In this document: one piece after another, positions 22,901-33,691 of the stretch
Position numbering within the stretch: position 1 is the first letter of the stretch
Layout of the letters: each line of letters opens with the position of its first letter
Assembly: GCF_022201045.2 (NCBI RefSeq)
Contig: NC_068560.1
Coordinates: 37,225,001 to 37,289,000, forward strand
Length of the DNA: 64,000 bases
Source: Citrus sinensis
Taxonomy: Eukaryota; Streptophyta; Magnoliopsida; Sapindales; Rutaceae
Direction: 5' to 3'
Made by a program: the position numbers and the translations under genes
The notes under the pieces: model-generated
Told to the model about the DNA's origin: nothing
The model's database searches: none
The model's input: only the letters and a program-made list of their open reading frames with translations

Positions 22901-23358
22901 TTGGGCTAGACCGATTAGCCATAGCAACCCCAGCTGAGGCCTCATCATCTACCACTCCAATTGGTTCATTAGGCTATGTATCACCTGAGGCAGCATCAAC
23001 CGGTCAGCCAACAAAAGAAGCGGATGTGTACAGCTTTGGGATTGTATTGTTAGAGATACTAACAGGGAGGAAACCAGTAATGTTTACACAAGATGAAGAT
23101 ATAGTTAAATGGGTGAAGAAGCAATTGCAAAGAGGTCAAATTTCAGAATTGTTAGAGCCCGGCTTGCTTGAGTTAGACCCTGAGTCATCCGAGTGGGAAG
23201 AATTCTTGTTAGGTGTTAAAGTGGGGCTTCTTTGCACAGCTCCTGATCCACTCGATAGACCATCAATGGCAGATATTGTTTTCATGCTTGAAGGTTGCAG
23301 GGTAGGGCCAGATATGCCATCTTCAGCTGACCCCACGTCCCTCCCTTCTCCAATGTGA
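19957..23358 (+). CDS. LRR receptor-like protein with atypical kinase domain (MUSTACHES-type)
   Basis: Single-exon, 1133 residues. In order: signal peptide (about 1-22), LRR N-terminal cap ending in PCDWRGIVC (about 61-69), more than 20 leucine-rich repeats to about 735, a basic stop-transfer stretch, one transmembrane helix (about 755-777) with several cysteines, and a cytoplasmic kinase-like domain (about 840-1115). The glycine loop is GRYGLI at 848-853. The usual VAIK lysine is Arg867, HRD is HGD (961-963), and DFG is EFG (981-983), so catalysis is doubtful and a scaffold or pseudokinase role is likely. Overall it resembles Arabidopsis MUSTACHES/MUSTACHES-LIKE (At1g75640/At4g36180), receptor-like kinases known for stomatal wall patterning. 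Whether those share every substitution I could not check. The start ATG directly precedes the signal peptide. Confidence 0.92.
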   Translation: MAATSTATAIFLFVTLTHFAFGEQNAVVLSEIQALTSFKLHLKDPLGALDGWDSSTPSAPCDWRGIVCYNNRVRELRLPRLQLAGRLTDQLADLHELRKLSLHSNHLNGSIPASLHQCSLLRAVYLQYNSFSGHLPLSIFNLTNLLVLNVAHNLLSGKISADISPSLRYLDLSSNAFTGEIPGNFSSKSQLQLINLSYNSFSGEVPASVGQLQELGYLWLDSNHLYGTLPSAISNCSSLVHLSAEDNVLKGLIPGTIGRISTLQVLSLSRNELTGLVPVSVLCNLWGNISSLRIVQLGFNAFTGVVKPPNGRCVSVLEVLDLQNNRIRAVFPSWLTNVTSLRVMDLSGNFFSGNLPAAVGSLDKLEVLRVANNSLSGLVPDEIAKCSLLQMFDLEGNRFSGQVPAFLGGIRGLKIVSLGRNMFSGLIPLSFGNLSQLETLNLSENDIRGNIPEEITRLSNLTTLNLSYNKFGGKVPYDVGNLKGLLVLNLSACGFSGKIPGSIGSLMRLTTLDLSNQNLSGELPIELFGLPSLQVVSLEENNLSGDVPEGFSSLVGLQYLNLSDNAFTGDIPATYGFLRSLVFLSLSHNQISGMIPAELGACSALEVLQLRSNHFTGNVPVDISHLSRIKKLDLGQNKLSGEIPKEISKCSSLVSLTLDMNSLSGRIPESFSKLSNLTTLNLSTNRLSGAIPADLALISSLRYLNLSRNNLEGEIPKMLSSRFNDPSIFAMNRELCGKPLDRECANVRKRKRKRLIILICVSAAGACLLALCCCGYIYSLLRWRQTLRAWATGEKKPSPSRGSSGAERGRGSGENGGPKLVMFNNKITYVETLEATRQFDEENVLSRGRYGLIFKASYQDGMVLSIRRLRDGTIDENTFRKEAEALGKVKHRNLTVLRGYYAGPPDVRLLVYDYMPNGNLATLLQEASHQDGHVLNWPMRHLISLGLARGLSFLHSLDMVHGDIKPQNVLFDADFEAHLSEFGLDRLAIATPAEASSSTTPIGSLGYVSPEAASTGQPTKEADVYSFGIVLLEILTGRKPVMFTQDEDIVKWVKKQLQRGQISELLEPGLLELDPESSEWEEFLLGVKVGLLCTAPDPLDRPSMADIVFMLEGCRVGPDMPSSADPTSLPSPM

Positions 23359-24695
23359 CATTTTTTCAACTGTAATTTCAGTACAAAATTTCTTCGGTAA
23401 AGAAGTCATTCTTGGAGATTTAGATTATTATCATTTTCTAGATAAGAAATGTGTTGTATCAATGTTATTCCTTTTTATTATTACTAGTTTTGGTTCTTTA
23501 TTTGCTCTTTGTTCCTCCTTTTTTCCCCCCACAATATGTATACCTTCTTTGACCCAATGGCGACGTTGGAGAAGCTGAGTGGTACGACTACCACTGCACC
23601 ATCCATCAAATAAAATATATCAGTCATCCCAGCTGCTTCAAGCGGGGGTTGGGGGTGATGGGCCGTAAGCCCATTCCCGCCAAAAAAAAACGTATAATGT
23701 AAAGCCACGTGGCGAATAGTGAGGGGAAGAGAAAGTAGCCGTTAATGTGAGTAGCTGAATTTGGAAGTGTCTTTATCGGAAAAAGAGAGATGGCGTCAGC
23801 TGCAGTCTGGAAATTTAAAGACAGAAAAAGCAAGGAGAGCCTAGATTCTTTAGAGTCCTTTTGCCACGTAGGATTAATAGTATTGACCAGCACGTGGCCC
23901 CTGGCTTGCTCCTGTTGTGAAGCAATAATTTGGTGGCACGGAAGTTGTATGGTTTTGGGTCCCATTTCCATGAGCCATCCATCGTTTTAAATTCTGCAGT
24001 AATTGCAGGTGATAAATTTGGCAGTGTTGAACTGTTGATCAGTTGATGTGTCTTGTGACTGGCGGAGTTCAGACCCAAACCCAAAATTCAATCGGGGTCA
24101 TGACAATGGACAAGCAACGGTGATTTCGGAATCTTCAATGGGTCATTATCAATTTTTTAACTTTAAGATATTACTTTACCTTTGCCCCACTGCTACCTCT
24201 ACCAACATTAAGACTAGCCCAGTGGTGGTAACCCACCAACCTATACCGTCATTTCATATAATTGGAGAAGTAGACTTATGAATCAAAATTTGACAATCTC
24301 CGAATTTTACTATCAAGTACATGTAAATAAAATCTTTATGTGTGTGTGCGCGTGTAAAAACACACCCCAATTTTTCTCATGCCAGTCGCCTACGAGCTCC
24401 AATTTAAGGCCCCATCTACCAAGTAGGTATGACATCAACCAGTTATGAATGATTTCTTTACTCTCATCCTATTCTATTTCCACAAATCCGCCAATAGAAG
24501 GCAGCAAGACCGATCTTATCGATACTCCAACTAAAAAAGGGAGGGAGAGAATTTACTAGCTGAAAACGTAACATTCTTTCATTCAGTATCAGCAAAGAAT
24601 GTTCTATTGATGAAAGAAATGGTAATCTAACTCATAAATCAATGTAATTTATATTATACAAAAATTGGGGAGGCAAATTCACAACATACAAGTTA
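23359..24695. other. Convergent intergenic region with G-box motifs
   Basis: This lies between two gene 3' ends. It contains CACGTG cores near 23706 and 23891 and a 66-codon ORF (23790-23990, beginning MASAAVWKFK) that I do not recognise. An AATAAA at about 23609 may serve the receptor gene. No confident gene is present. Confidence 0.45.
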
Positions 24696-27600
24696 CTAGG
24701 CTGATGAAAGACCTTCAGGTAAAGATTCATGATCAGGGTCAGGTGAAAGAAACCTCCGGCAAGCATAGAACATGGCTGCATGGAAACCACTTGGGTTGTC
24801 TATGAACACGAAGTGCCCACCCTGCATATTTTGTTATGAGAAGAATTTTGATTATAGATGGATAGACATATTGATGGATGGATAAAGAGACATGATGGAG
24901 ATATAAACCTGTGGGACCCTAATAATTTCACAAGGGACTTTCATATGCTTGCGAGCTTCCTGTGCACCTTGATAGTTCATCCAATCTTCGAAGCCATATA
25001 TAAAAGTTGTTGGCACTTTCCACTCTGGGGCACTGTCAAGAAAGAAAAGAGCTGCTTTATGTTAACCAGCTCTTACAAACTCAACAAAGTCTGACAAAGG
25101 AAATGTGATTCCAAACCAATCAATCAACTCTACTAGCACATTGTTGTACTGTTGAATATCAGTTTTAGATGGTATCAGTATCCATAGGATAGCAGTTGGG
25201 AAGAGCTTCTTAATTCTAAAATACATTCCAGGCAAGACTAGTAATGTACTTAAGCTTCAAAGAAGTCTTTTGCATGGTGAATTCAAGAAGGTAGTCTTCA
25301 ACCCATAGTATAATAAACAAGCGAAAACCAATGGGACCATCCTTATTGAGAAAATGAGGTGAGTCTCATATGAAATGCACAGACCACTAACTGAAACAAC
25401 AATATTGAACAGAAGCATTACAACAAGTTTGTAGAAAGTTAGAAATCTCACATTGAAACAAATTTCCAGTTACACCCATTGCTGGACCAAATTGGCTTTG
25501 GGCATAAATAATAGCCCTTCTCATTCTCTTCCTACCCACTCCTATCACCAGTCAGATACTTATGCAATCCCTTGCCCATTTATAGGAATATATAACCACA
25601 ATACCATAATATTTTACAGATATAAACCAATTAATTATGCATTTCACATATGCAACCTACACACTACAACAATAATAAACTAAAGCACTAAATGATTGAG
25701 GATTCGCAAACAAAAAAGCAATGAGTAATTATGTATGAAGATACTATCAAACTATATAATTTAGAAATATGTGTAGCATATGATATGATAGCAAGCAGGG
25801 CAATTTGATAACTAATAACTTTTAAGAGAAAATTTTAAGATTGAGTTGGATCATCAAACCTGTGTAGAAGGGGCATTCGAGCAAATGCTCCAAAAGAAAA
25901 TATGTATTTCAAGCACAGCTCCCCACTTGCTTTGGCAGCTAAAGTATGATACACATAGTCTTTCAAGAGAGAAAACACATCAGCTATCTACTAATCAAAT
26001 GCGCTGCATGCAATCTATAAATCTTACTAACCTGTCAGCAAACTGGACTCCTCTGTGGTCAATACACTTCCAGATGAATATGCACCAAATCTAGCATTTG
26101 TGTACTTACGAACCAGGTCTGGACCCCAAGGACCTAAACCTCTGCATTAAGAATCATCCAATATGACAAAACTCAAAGCAATCATATAATGAGTGTGTTA
26201 TATATGATAAATGATAGAAGATTTATAATGCAGACAATGAGATAAGGATTTATTTAAAAAGTAAAAAAGAGGATGAAATTTCATCAATCATCCACTCTAA
26301 ATAGCAGCTGATATCCAACAAAAAACTTCTACTTGAGGATGCATGAGATAGTTTATTGGAATAAAAGCTATTTAAAAGGATAAGTAACTTGACCCCATTG
26401 CACATTCAGAGGCTGTGCCAATAAAAGCACAGAAAACTGGAAAGGACATGGGTAAACAAAACTACATGTAGGAAATGATAATCTGAAACAGAAAGAAAAG
26501 GGAGAGATGAGCCACACTAATGTTTTAGCACACAACCACAACAAAATTTTCAATTAAGTGCAAGAGATAAGATAAACACGCTCAAAAACAAGCAAGTATA
26601 CCTGATAATTTTCTGTGGAGTAAAATTAGATTCCCACAAGTGGTTCAAAATTGCTCCTTTCCATGTTGCCCTGAACTTGGTAATCCACTCAGATTTGGCA
26701 TCTGATTGAGCTGAAAATCCAGCAGGTCCAACTAAAATCAAGTGCTGGACATGCTCGGGATGCTGTGACATAAATAAAATTTGACATCAGAAGATAAAAT
26801 GTTGTCACATATTACTCTTAATATCCAACTATCAACATCGAAAAACAATCACCTTGAGAGCATATTTAGCGGCAACATACCCTCCAAGAGAATGCCCAAG
26901 TAAAATGAAGTTGCTGAGGTTTTTGGCTTTGCGCCATTCCTCAAAGGAATCAATAAACCATGCTTCAGTTTCTGCATTATCAATATAACAGATTATATTG
27001 TAGTACTTTAGGTAGCAAACTAACTCATGATAATTAAGGCAGTAGAAAGAGATGGAAAAGAAACAACCCAGAGAGTACACGTCTAACCTTCTGTGCTTTT
27101 GCACGTAAAGTCAGGCCTGCTTGATCCACCGCAACTGCAAAAGTAGTTGAAAAGGGACACTATGAGCATATAAAAGTTCTATCTAAACTTAAAGAACCCA
27201 ACAGTAAGAAGCATTCCACTAGAGAATGCTTCTTCAACGGTGCATGAAAGGTTTATATGACCAAAAAGACTTGCAGTATGGGTGGAAAGAAACTATTTAA
27301 AATATAAGAAGCTTATAATGAGTCCAACTAGGGACTACCAAGTATTAAATAATAATAGTTCAGCATCCCTAACACGTGCAATTAACCATACTCAAAGGCA
27401 ACCATGGAGGAACATTCCCATCAGCAAGGTTCTTAGTCAAAAATCCATGAAAATGTAGAGAAATATTGATTTTAGAAAAAGCAAATCAAGCATTTACTAA
27501 ATTTATTGACCCCCACAATTTATGAGCACAAGTAAACAATCAAATGATGAAATTCAAGAATTTTTAAGAACAAAGGCTGGAAGCAAATTACAAAATTACA

Positions 27601-28262
27601 CAGGTAATACAAAATTAATCAAGCATGAAGCAAATTCAAAAGAAACAGAGCTTACCCAAGTTGATCAACAGCAATGACTCTGAAACGACTAGCAAGAGCA
27701 TCAAAATTGCGAAAGAAGAAGCCCTGGGATGCTCCATATCCATGAACCATTATAAGAGTGGGAGAATCCTCTTTGCTATCAAAAGTAACCGTGTTGATGA
27801 ACCTTGGTTCATCGCTTGAAGAACGAAACCACCTGATTTTCGACCCAGGTGGACTTGAACCTATATTAACTTGTTCTTGAACATATGGAGTCCTAAAATG
27901 CAAAAATAATTAACAATCATCGATTAACAAGACTAAACAATTGACAAAGATGTTAAGCTGGAGAGAATAAAAATAATTTTTTTTTTAATTTTTAAAAAGG
28001 AACTTTGTCTATCTTAATCTTACTTTTGTGTCAAGGGTTTCAAGAGAGAGAAGAATTACTTTTTTTTTCGAAAGGGAGAGAAGAATTACTTGATTATAGA
28101 GAGGAGGCGCTTTTCGGCGGCAATGATGTGATTGTTAGAAGTGGGAATCCAACGGAGGACGGACGGCCAGGACCATCTCGATTTTGCAGTCGTAGATGAT
28201 GATGGTGTTGATGTGGCAGCAGCAGAGGATCTTAGCTCGCTCTTGCTAATTTCTTCTGCCAT
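24696..28262 (-). CDS. CGI-58: CGI-58/ABHD5-type alpha/beta hydrolase, 9 exons
   Basis: Exons (descending): 28262-28090, 27892-27656, 27134-27088, 26971-26853, 26762-26602, 26141-26032, 25959-25860, 25032-24909, 24821-24696. They total 1197 nt, 398 residues, with GT-AG junctions and consistent phase throughout. The oxyanion motif is HGYGASQGFFF, the nucleophile elbow is GHSLGG with Ser180, and the HX4D acyltransferase-like motif is His360 to Asp365 (HFVFID). It matches plant CGI-58 (At4g24160), a lipid-homeostasis protein with reported lysophosphatidate acyltransferase/lipase activity that interacts with peroxisomal PXA1. Start 28262 (MAEEIS) is preferred by family alignment; an in-frame ATG at 28295 would add 11 residues. 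Oddity: the normally conserved Trp in LGWGGSSRP is Cys here (TGC, exon 3). Confidence 0.93.
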
Positions 28263-28468
28263 TTTCGGAATTGAGCTGGACCCCCGCAGATTCATACAAT
28301 TTGGGTAACGATTGCTGAGCAGGAACAGTGCCGGTGAATCAATTATCGATAATTATGTCGGAACACAACTAGCCACAAACACCCCGTTATTTATACTTGC
28401 TTACCAATACGAACATACATATATATTACGCGACAGAAAAGGAACGGTTAATTTAAATCGGTTGGGGA

Positions 28469-28474
28469 CACGTG
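28469..28474. promoter_or_regulatory. G-box (CACGTG) upstream of CGI-58
   Basis: ACACGTGT lies about 207 bp upstream of the CGI-58 start codon. This is a palindromic bZIP/bHLH-type site. Function is inferred from motif and position only. Confidence 0.4.
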
Positions 28475-28799
28475 TTACGTTTGAGAGGGCGAGTGGGCTT
28501 CGATTGTTGACTGCTAAGAAACTTCTCAAAAAAGAAAGAGCTTTAGAAGAGGAAAATTGGCGGGGGGTTCTGGTGAGGGCACGCATGACGCAACAAAATC
28601 AATAAATCGGCGGCGACATTGGGGATATTTTGGTAAATAGGGGCAGAGATATATTACGTTTGCCGTGACGTACGTGCAGAGTCAAGAGAGTACAACAGCC
28701 AGAGCAGCCATTCTTTAGCTTGAACCTCAAGATTTTCATCAAATTTGAGATGTGGTCCACACGTCCGAAAATTATGGTTATAGCTAAGTTAGAGTTCTA

Positions 28800-28945
28800 A
28801 GTTAGAGTTCACTTACAGTATAGTAGGAATTTTAATCGCACACATAAAGTGATAAATAATAAAAAATTTATAATTTATTTATTTATTATTTATCACTTTT
28901 CGCATGTAGTTAAGATTCGTATTTCATCGTAAGTAAACTCCAACA
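28800..28945. mobile_element. Stowaway-like MITE (146 bp) flanked by TA
   Basis: The left end AGTTAGAGTTCACTTAC and the reverse complement of the right end TGTTGGAGTTTACTTAC pair, and the similarity continues inward to a shared GTGATAAATAATAAA block, so most of the element folds back on itself. A TA dinucleotide flanks both ends (28798-28799 and 28946-28947), as expected for Tc1/mariner-derived MITEs. Confidence 0.5.
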
Positions 28946-29764
28946 TAACCGAACTCAAAAATTATTTATCGTAGATTTATCTCCTCATAATTTCTAATTC
29001 TCCTTTGAGCCTATAGTATAGTCTTTCTTTTTATATAGGAGAAGATAATTATTCTTCTCCTATGGATGTACTTTCACCGATAAATTGAGCATAGTTGAAA
29101 TATCTTAGGTCTTAATCTCTACAGTGTGATATTGTGATGTCACTGTTTAAACAATAAGAATATTTACCAAACAAATATTAACTTGATTTTGAGTCATTTG
29201 ATGATGTTTTTAACTTTTAAAATAATCATTACTAATTTCATTGTACAAATAATAAAAAAATGAAGAGAATTAGTTAAGTATTTTATAAATTTAAAAACAA
29301 TTATATAGTTTTATAAATATTATTGTTAAAATGTTGTAATAATTTATTGACCAAATGGACATAATATCAAATGAAAATGTACATAATCTTTTTCATTGTG
29401 AATTATAATTTATTGTTTGCTTTGCCAACTCAAAATAATTAGTAACTGAAAATATTCTTTTTTCTTTCACAAATTTTTATATATGCTATCTAAAAATAAT
29501 GAATAATAGAAAAATCAACTACAATTTCCATCAAATAAAACCAATACATTGTATAATGAAACTATGTTAGCAAAAATTATGATAAGAATGGTGTCTATAA
29601 ATTCAATAATTTTTTTTTCTCCCTCATTGAAGAAGGATAATTTTTGGAATATTATTTTAGCTTTTCATGCAGTTAGAGCTCAAAATTCTTTTCTTTGAGC
29701 CTTGCGTCCAACTCCAGCCTCCGGGAGGCTGAGAATTACTCATGTTGTGACATAATTTTCGCAT

Positions 29765-30005
29765 GCCTAAGGAGCTTAAGACTTTAAAATTTAACTAGGA
29801 TTTGTAAATATGCCTAGGAAATTTACGATTTTGTAAATCTGCCTAGCGAACTTAGTACTTCGAATCTTCCTAAAAAATTAAGGATTTATAAATCTATCTA
29901 AGCATCTTAGTCTTTGAAATCTTGCCCGAAGAATTCAGGTCCTTAATTATGCATAAGGAACTTAGTAGATCATTTGTTTAGGATTTTAGACTTTCATTGC
30001 CTAAG
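29765..30005. repeat. Degenerate ~28-bp tandem repeat
   Basis: A motif like GCCTAGGAACTTAG followed by a GTAAATC-type block recurs with starts near 29765, 29793, 29812, 29841, 29868, 29896, 29923, 29951 and 29978. The spacing is almost always 27-29 bp. Copies are strongly diverged. The period is not a multiple of three and every frame has stops, so it is not a protein repeat. Confidence 0.6.
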
Positions 30006-30815
30006 ACTTAGAGATTACAGGGTTTAATATCTTATTGCCTTGAGAAATTTTCAGGGTTTTGCAGTTTTATTGCGTGAAAAGTTGCATGACTTGAAAATTT
30101 ATTTCCTGACGTGTTTTAGGGCTTCTTTATCTTACATCTACATATTTCCTAGGGCTCTTTACCTAGGCAAATTTGTTGGTATATGAGAATAACATGCATT
30201 TTCTGTCTGAGAGTTTTTTCGGGACTTAATTTGCCTGAAGTGTTTTTAGAGTTTTTGGTATGAAGTTCATTTTTCTTTTCGTAAGATTTAATTTTAGGTT
30301 TTTGAAAACAAAAGAGCTTCGAAGACCTTTTTCTGAACCATTTTATGTTGTTGTTGTTGTTATTTTGATAAAAGAAGATGAAGCGATGCAGTTTCAAGAA
30401 AGTCAAAGCTCTATTACTAGCTTGGCCAACGTGTATTCATCACTTTTAGATGCGAATTTCATCACATTTTTTATAGCTTGAGACATAGGAATTTAATCTG
30501 TTGTTGGGCTCACTGTCGTCACTGCATTTGATTCTTGAAATCTTGAGGATGCAACGAATAGGTGCATCCTACTTCTGTTGAAGATTTCAAATTTTGCTTC
30601 ATAGCTTCAAGTCTACAAATGGATGTCGGATGCTGCATTTGCACCTAGGTTGGCTGATCATGGATTGTTGGCTAAATTGACGCCCCAAATTTGTCTTTTG
30701 CTTTGTAAGCGGCTGAATCTATGAATTTTGGTTCCTGAATTCAAAATCACTCGCCAAGTATATAAACTTAGTATTCGAAATCCTTTAATCTTGATGTCTT
30801 TTTTTTTTTTTTTGT

Positions 30816-30829
30816 GGGGGGGGGGGGGG
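30816..30829. repeat. Poly(G) run of 14 after a T15 run
   Basis: A 15-nt T run is followed two bases later by 14 uninterrupted G. Such long G runs are unusual in plant DNA. It could be a slippage product or an assembly-sensitive spot. Confidence 0.8.
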
Positions 30830-30840
30830 AATATAATCTC

Positions 30841-31025
30841 TTGGTTTTCAAATTGTCAATGACCCTAGGGGCTAATCTCAGCTCGTTTGTTTCGTCGATT
30901 TCGCTAGCTAAAGCAAGCCTATTTTTGCTTTGAAGACATGCCGTGGTTGCATCAAATTTCTCGGAGGGATTTTTCAGCATTGCTTTCCATTCCTGCATTT
31001 TCCGCAGACGATTATCTTCAACTTG
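30841..31025 (-). pseudogene. Coding-like fragment of unknown family
   Basis: On the minus strand this region is open, with protein-like composition, and includes MQEWKAMLKNPSEKFD and SEIDETNELRLAPRVIDNLK. It loses coding character where it meets the G/T homopolymer tract. I do not recognise the family. It could be a gene or retrotransposon relic. The evidence is open frame and amino-acid composition only. Confidence 0.25.
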
Positions 31026-31485
31026 TGAGTCTTCTCAGAAAAGAATAAGTAAATAAATAAATAAATTCGCGCGTCTTCACAATTGGGCATCACTTTGTTG
31101 CTTTGGATTCATCAGGTCATTTATGCATTTTTTTTCCCCCAAAATTGTTGGTCAAATTCATATCCTCTGTACTAAGAGACATTAATTTGTTACCTCTTGC
31201 TTTTGAACGATTTGCATGCATATTGATCTTCAATTGAAGTGAGAGTCACCCGAGGCAAGCAGCTTGTGGTTTTTTGGTGGTGAGTCTGTTTAAGGCTTTC
31301 TACTTCTTGCCTTCTAATGTTCACAAATTTGAAGAATCTAAAATTGGCTTGCTTTATTTCTTCTCAAGAGTTTTGGATTGTGACGGTAGATGTTGTAACT
31401 CGATAAGTCCTGACATGAGTTGAGTTCAAATTATCCTCTAACCTGCTCTGCAGAAGATCCATAGTACTTTTAATGGAAAATTTAT

Positions 31486-31756
31486 GGTGCGTTTGAAATT
31501 GAAGTTTGGCAGCTGTAACTTTTAAATTACAGCACTAAAATATTTGGTAAACACTAACTGCTATAATTTAGAAGTTATTTTAATATAATTTTTCACTTGT
31601 ATAATTAAAAATCTATTATATCTTTAATAATTTTATCAAAATTATTATTTAAAATTTATATTTACTACATATTATTAATTTTTATTTTATAATCATATTT
31701 TTTTTTCACAGCAGCTATAGCTTAAAAGCTATATCACTTCAATTCCAAACATACCC
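31486..31756 (+). mobile_element. MITE family copy A (GGTGCGTTTG termini)
   Basis: The left end GGTGCGTTTGAAATTGAAGT and the reverse complement of the right end GGGTATGTTTGGAATTGAAG form an imperfect terminal inverted repeat. The 271-bp AT-rich interior matches copy C (49054-49318) in the same orientation and copy B (32528-32776) inverted. No coding capacity. The target duplication is unclear. Confidence 0.7.
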
Positions 31757-32527
31757 TTAGAATGTTTTGGTCTTGGTGCCACAACAACTTGGTCATCAGA
31801 TGTTTTTGCCGTTTTGAAAAAAAAATTATCATCGAAACTTGATTATTTGTTGTCCGTTATGTTTTCAGCTTCGTTCAGAAATACTTTTTTGGTAAAATGA
31901 CAGCAGAAGCTTGTTTGATGATGGTAGTTTCATGTAAACTTTATTTTTCTTCTTGTGTCTGATATTATTATGTACAGGTTCTTGCATCAGATCGTGGATT
32001 CTATGTTGCAGGAAATCAGTTGTGTCAAATATGATTTTGCCTCTGCAACTCAGTCATAAACACTTCCCTTTTGAGTCTTATCTTCAATTATCTGAGTGAA
32101 TTGCTAGTGCAAATGCTGAGATAATCTTTCGTAACTTGTAACTTTTAATTGAAGAAGTTGCTTTAATTTTTCCTTAGCTTCATAATAGATTCATAAATGT
32201 TGGAACTCTTTTAATGGTTTCAATATGCAATACGCCAATTTTCGTACTTTATTTGCTTGTTGCCTCGCTTTAACCCTAAGCACCTGGTGTGTTCTATTTA
32301 GAGTCATATTGTGCTGTGAAGGGAGAATCTCCGCTAACGAGGCTTTACTGGTCTAACTTGTCTTAGAGCGAAGACTTATAGCTTTGTAACTTTGGTCAAG
32401 TTCCAATTGGAAGAATGGAAGTGGACTCTGTTGTTCTTCGCAGTTGTAGCAAGTTTCAAAGTTGATATGATGATGAGTTTGATACGATGATACTTTAACC
32501 TCGTACGAAACTATATTTGTGAAATTT
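31757..32527. other. Spacer between two MITE copies
   Basis: T-rich sequence with no supported gene and no strong ORF on either strand. Confidence 0.5.
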
Positions 32528-32776
32528 GGGATGCGTTTGAGATTGAGGTGCTGTAGCTGTTGGAAAAAAAAAATTATAACCATGAAATAAAAATTAATAA
32601 TATATAATAAATATAAATTTTAAATAATAATTTTAATAAAATTATTAAAGATATAATATATTTTACATTAAACAAGTGAAAAATCATATCAACATAACTT
32701 TCAAGTTACAGCAGCAAGTGTTTACCAAACACTTTAATACTATAGCTTAAACTCAACCTCAATCCCAAACGCACCC
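32528..32776 (-). mobile_element. MITE family copy B, inverted relative to A and C
   Basis: The left end GGGATGCGTTTGAGATTGAG and the reverse complement of the right end GGGTGCGTTTGGGATTGAGG are the best-preserved termini of the family. The interior AAAATTATTAAAGATATAAT and neighbouring blocks are the reverse complement of those in copies A and C. Confidence 0.7.
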
Positions 32777-33691
32777 TTAATCTAGTATAGCATTTGTTCT
32801 TTGTTCATGGGAAAAGTATGATCAGAACTTATTTCCGATTGAAGGGAGGTCTTCTTGAGATGAAAATTCAGAGAGGGTTTCTTGAGATGAGATTTCTAAC
32901 TCTCAGCAAAAACTGTTGATGTCTTGATATAATCTCGTTTTTAAGGATGAGTGAAATGCAGAGAGATACAGAGAAGTCTGAATTCTTCGAACAAGAAGTT
33001 GAACAAGAGTAGAAGCCTTCTTTCTCTTGTCTTGCCTCTCCCCCTTTGGCTTCTTCTTTGAGTTCTATTCATACACAAATATGTGCGGCGTTGGATAATT
33101 TACCAATCTTTGGCGCAAGGCGGAACTGAATATCAGGGTTTCTGCTCTACAATTTTAATTTAAATATTATCTATAAGTCTTCCAATCTTCCAAATAATAG
33201 GCTTAATTATTAATATAAACCTCCCAATACAAATATTATAAATCACTGCTTACATTTTGTCACCACAACTCGTTTTTTAGCCTGGACTGCCAAACAGAAA
33301 ACAGATTCTGACTTATTGACCCACAACACAATTTTGGCTTTACAAAACTGGAGATCAAGTAAAGAGAGTCTCAGAAAACATTACAAGCGATTATTAGGGT
33401 ATCAACAACCTATAAATGGATCCCAAAAAATACAGCATTTTAACATTAAACTAAACAATGACAGCATGACTTTATTAATGGGAGAAACTAATTCCTAATT
33501 CTACATTCTCCATACCATTAAAAATCGAATCAATCTGGTTGAACAATCACACCACAGACAATAATTTTTTAAGTCGAAAAAGAAAAACACTACCCAACGC
33601 AGACTACCACCTCCCGTCACATGCAATATGAACTGAATTCTTCTTAATGGAACACAACAGGCCAAATAACCACCAAGCAAAGCATCCTCTT
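32777..33691. other. Spacer and 3' flank of the V-ATPase gene
   Basis: No supported gene. A minus-strand AATAAA at 33471-33476 lies 216 bp beyond the V-ATPase c stop codon and may be its poly(A) signal. Confidence 0.5.

Larger units (their letters stand above)
28948..31485. other. Spacer with degenerate tandem array and a coding-like fragment
   Basis: About 2.5 kb upstream of CGI-58 with no supported gene. The first part is AT-rich. A 28-bp-period array lies at 29765-30005. A T15/G14 homopolymer pair lies at about 30799-30829, and a minus-strand coding-like stretch at 30841-31025. Each is listed separately. Confidence 0.55.

Noticed and set aside
29765-30005. CRISPR-like periodic array
   Set aside because: The repeats are strongly diverged, there are no unique spacers between conserved direct repeats, and the host is a plant nuclear genome.
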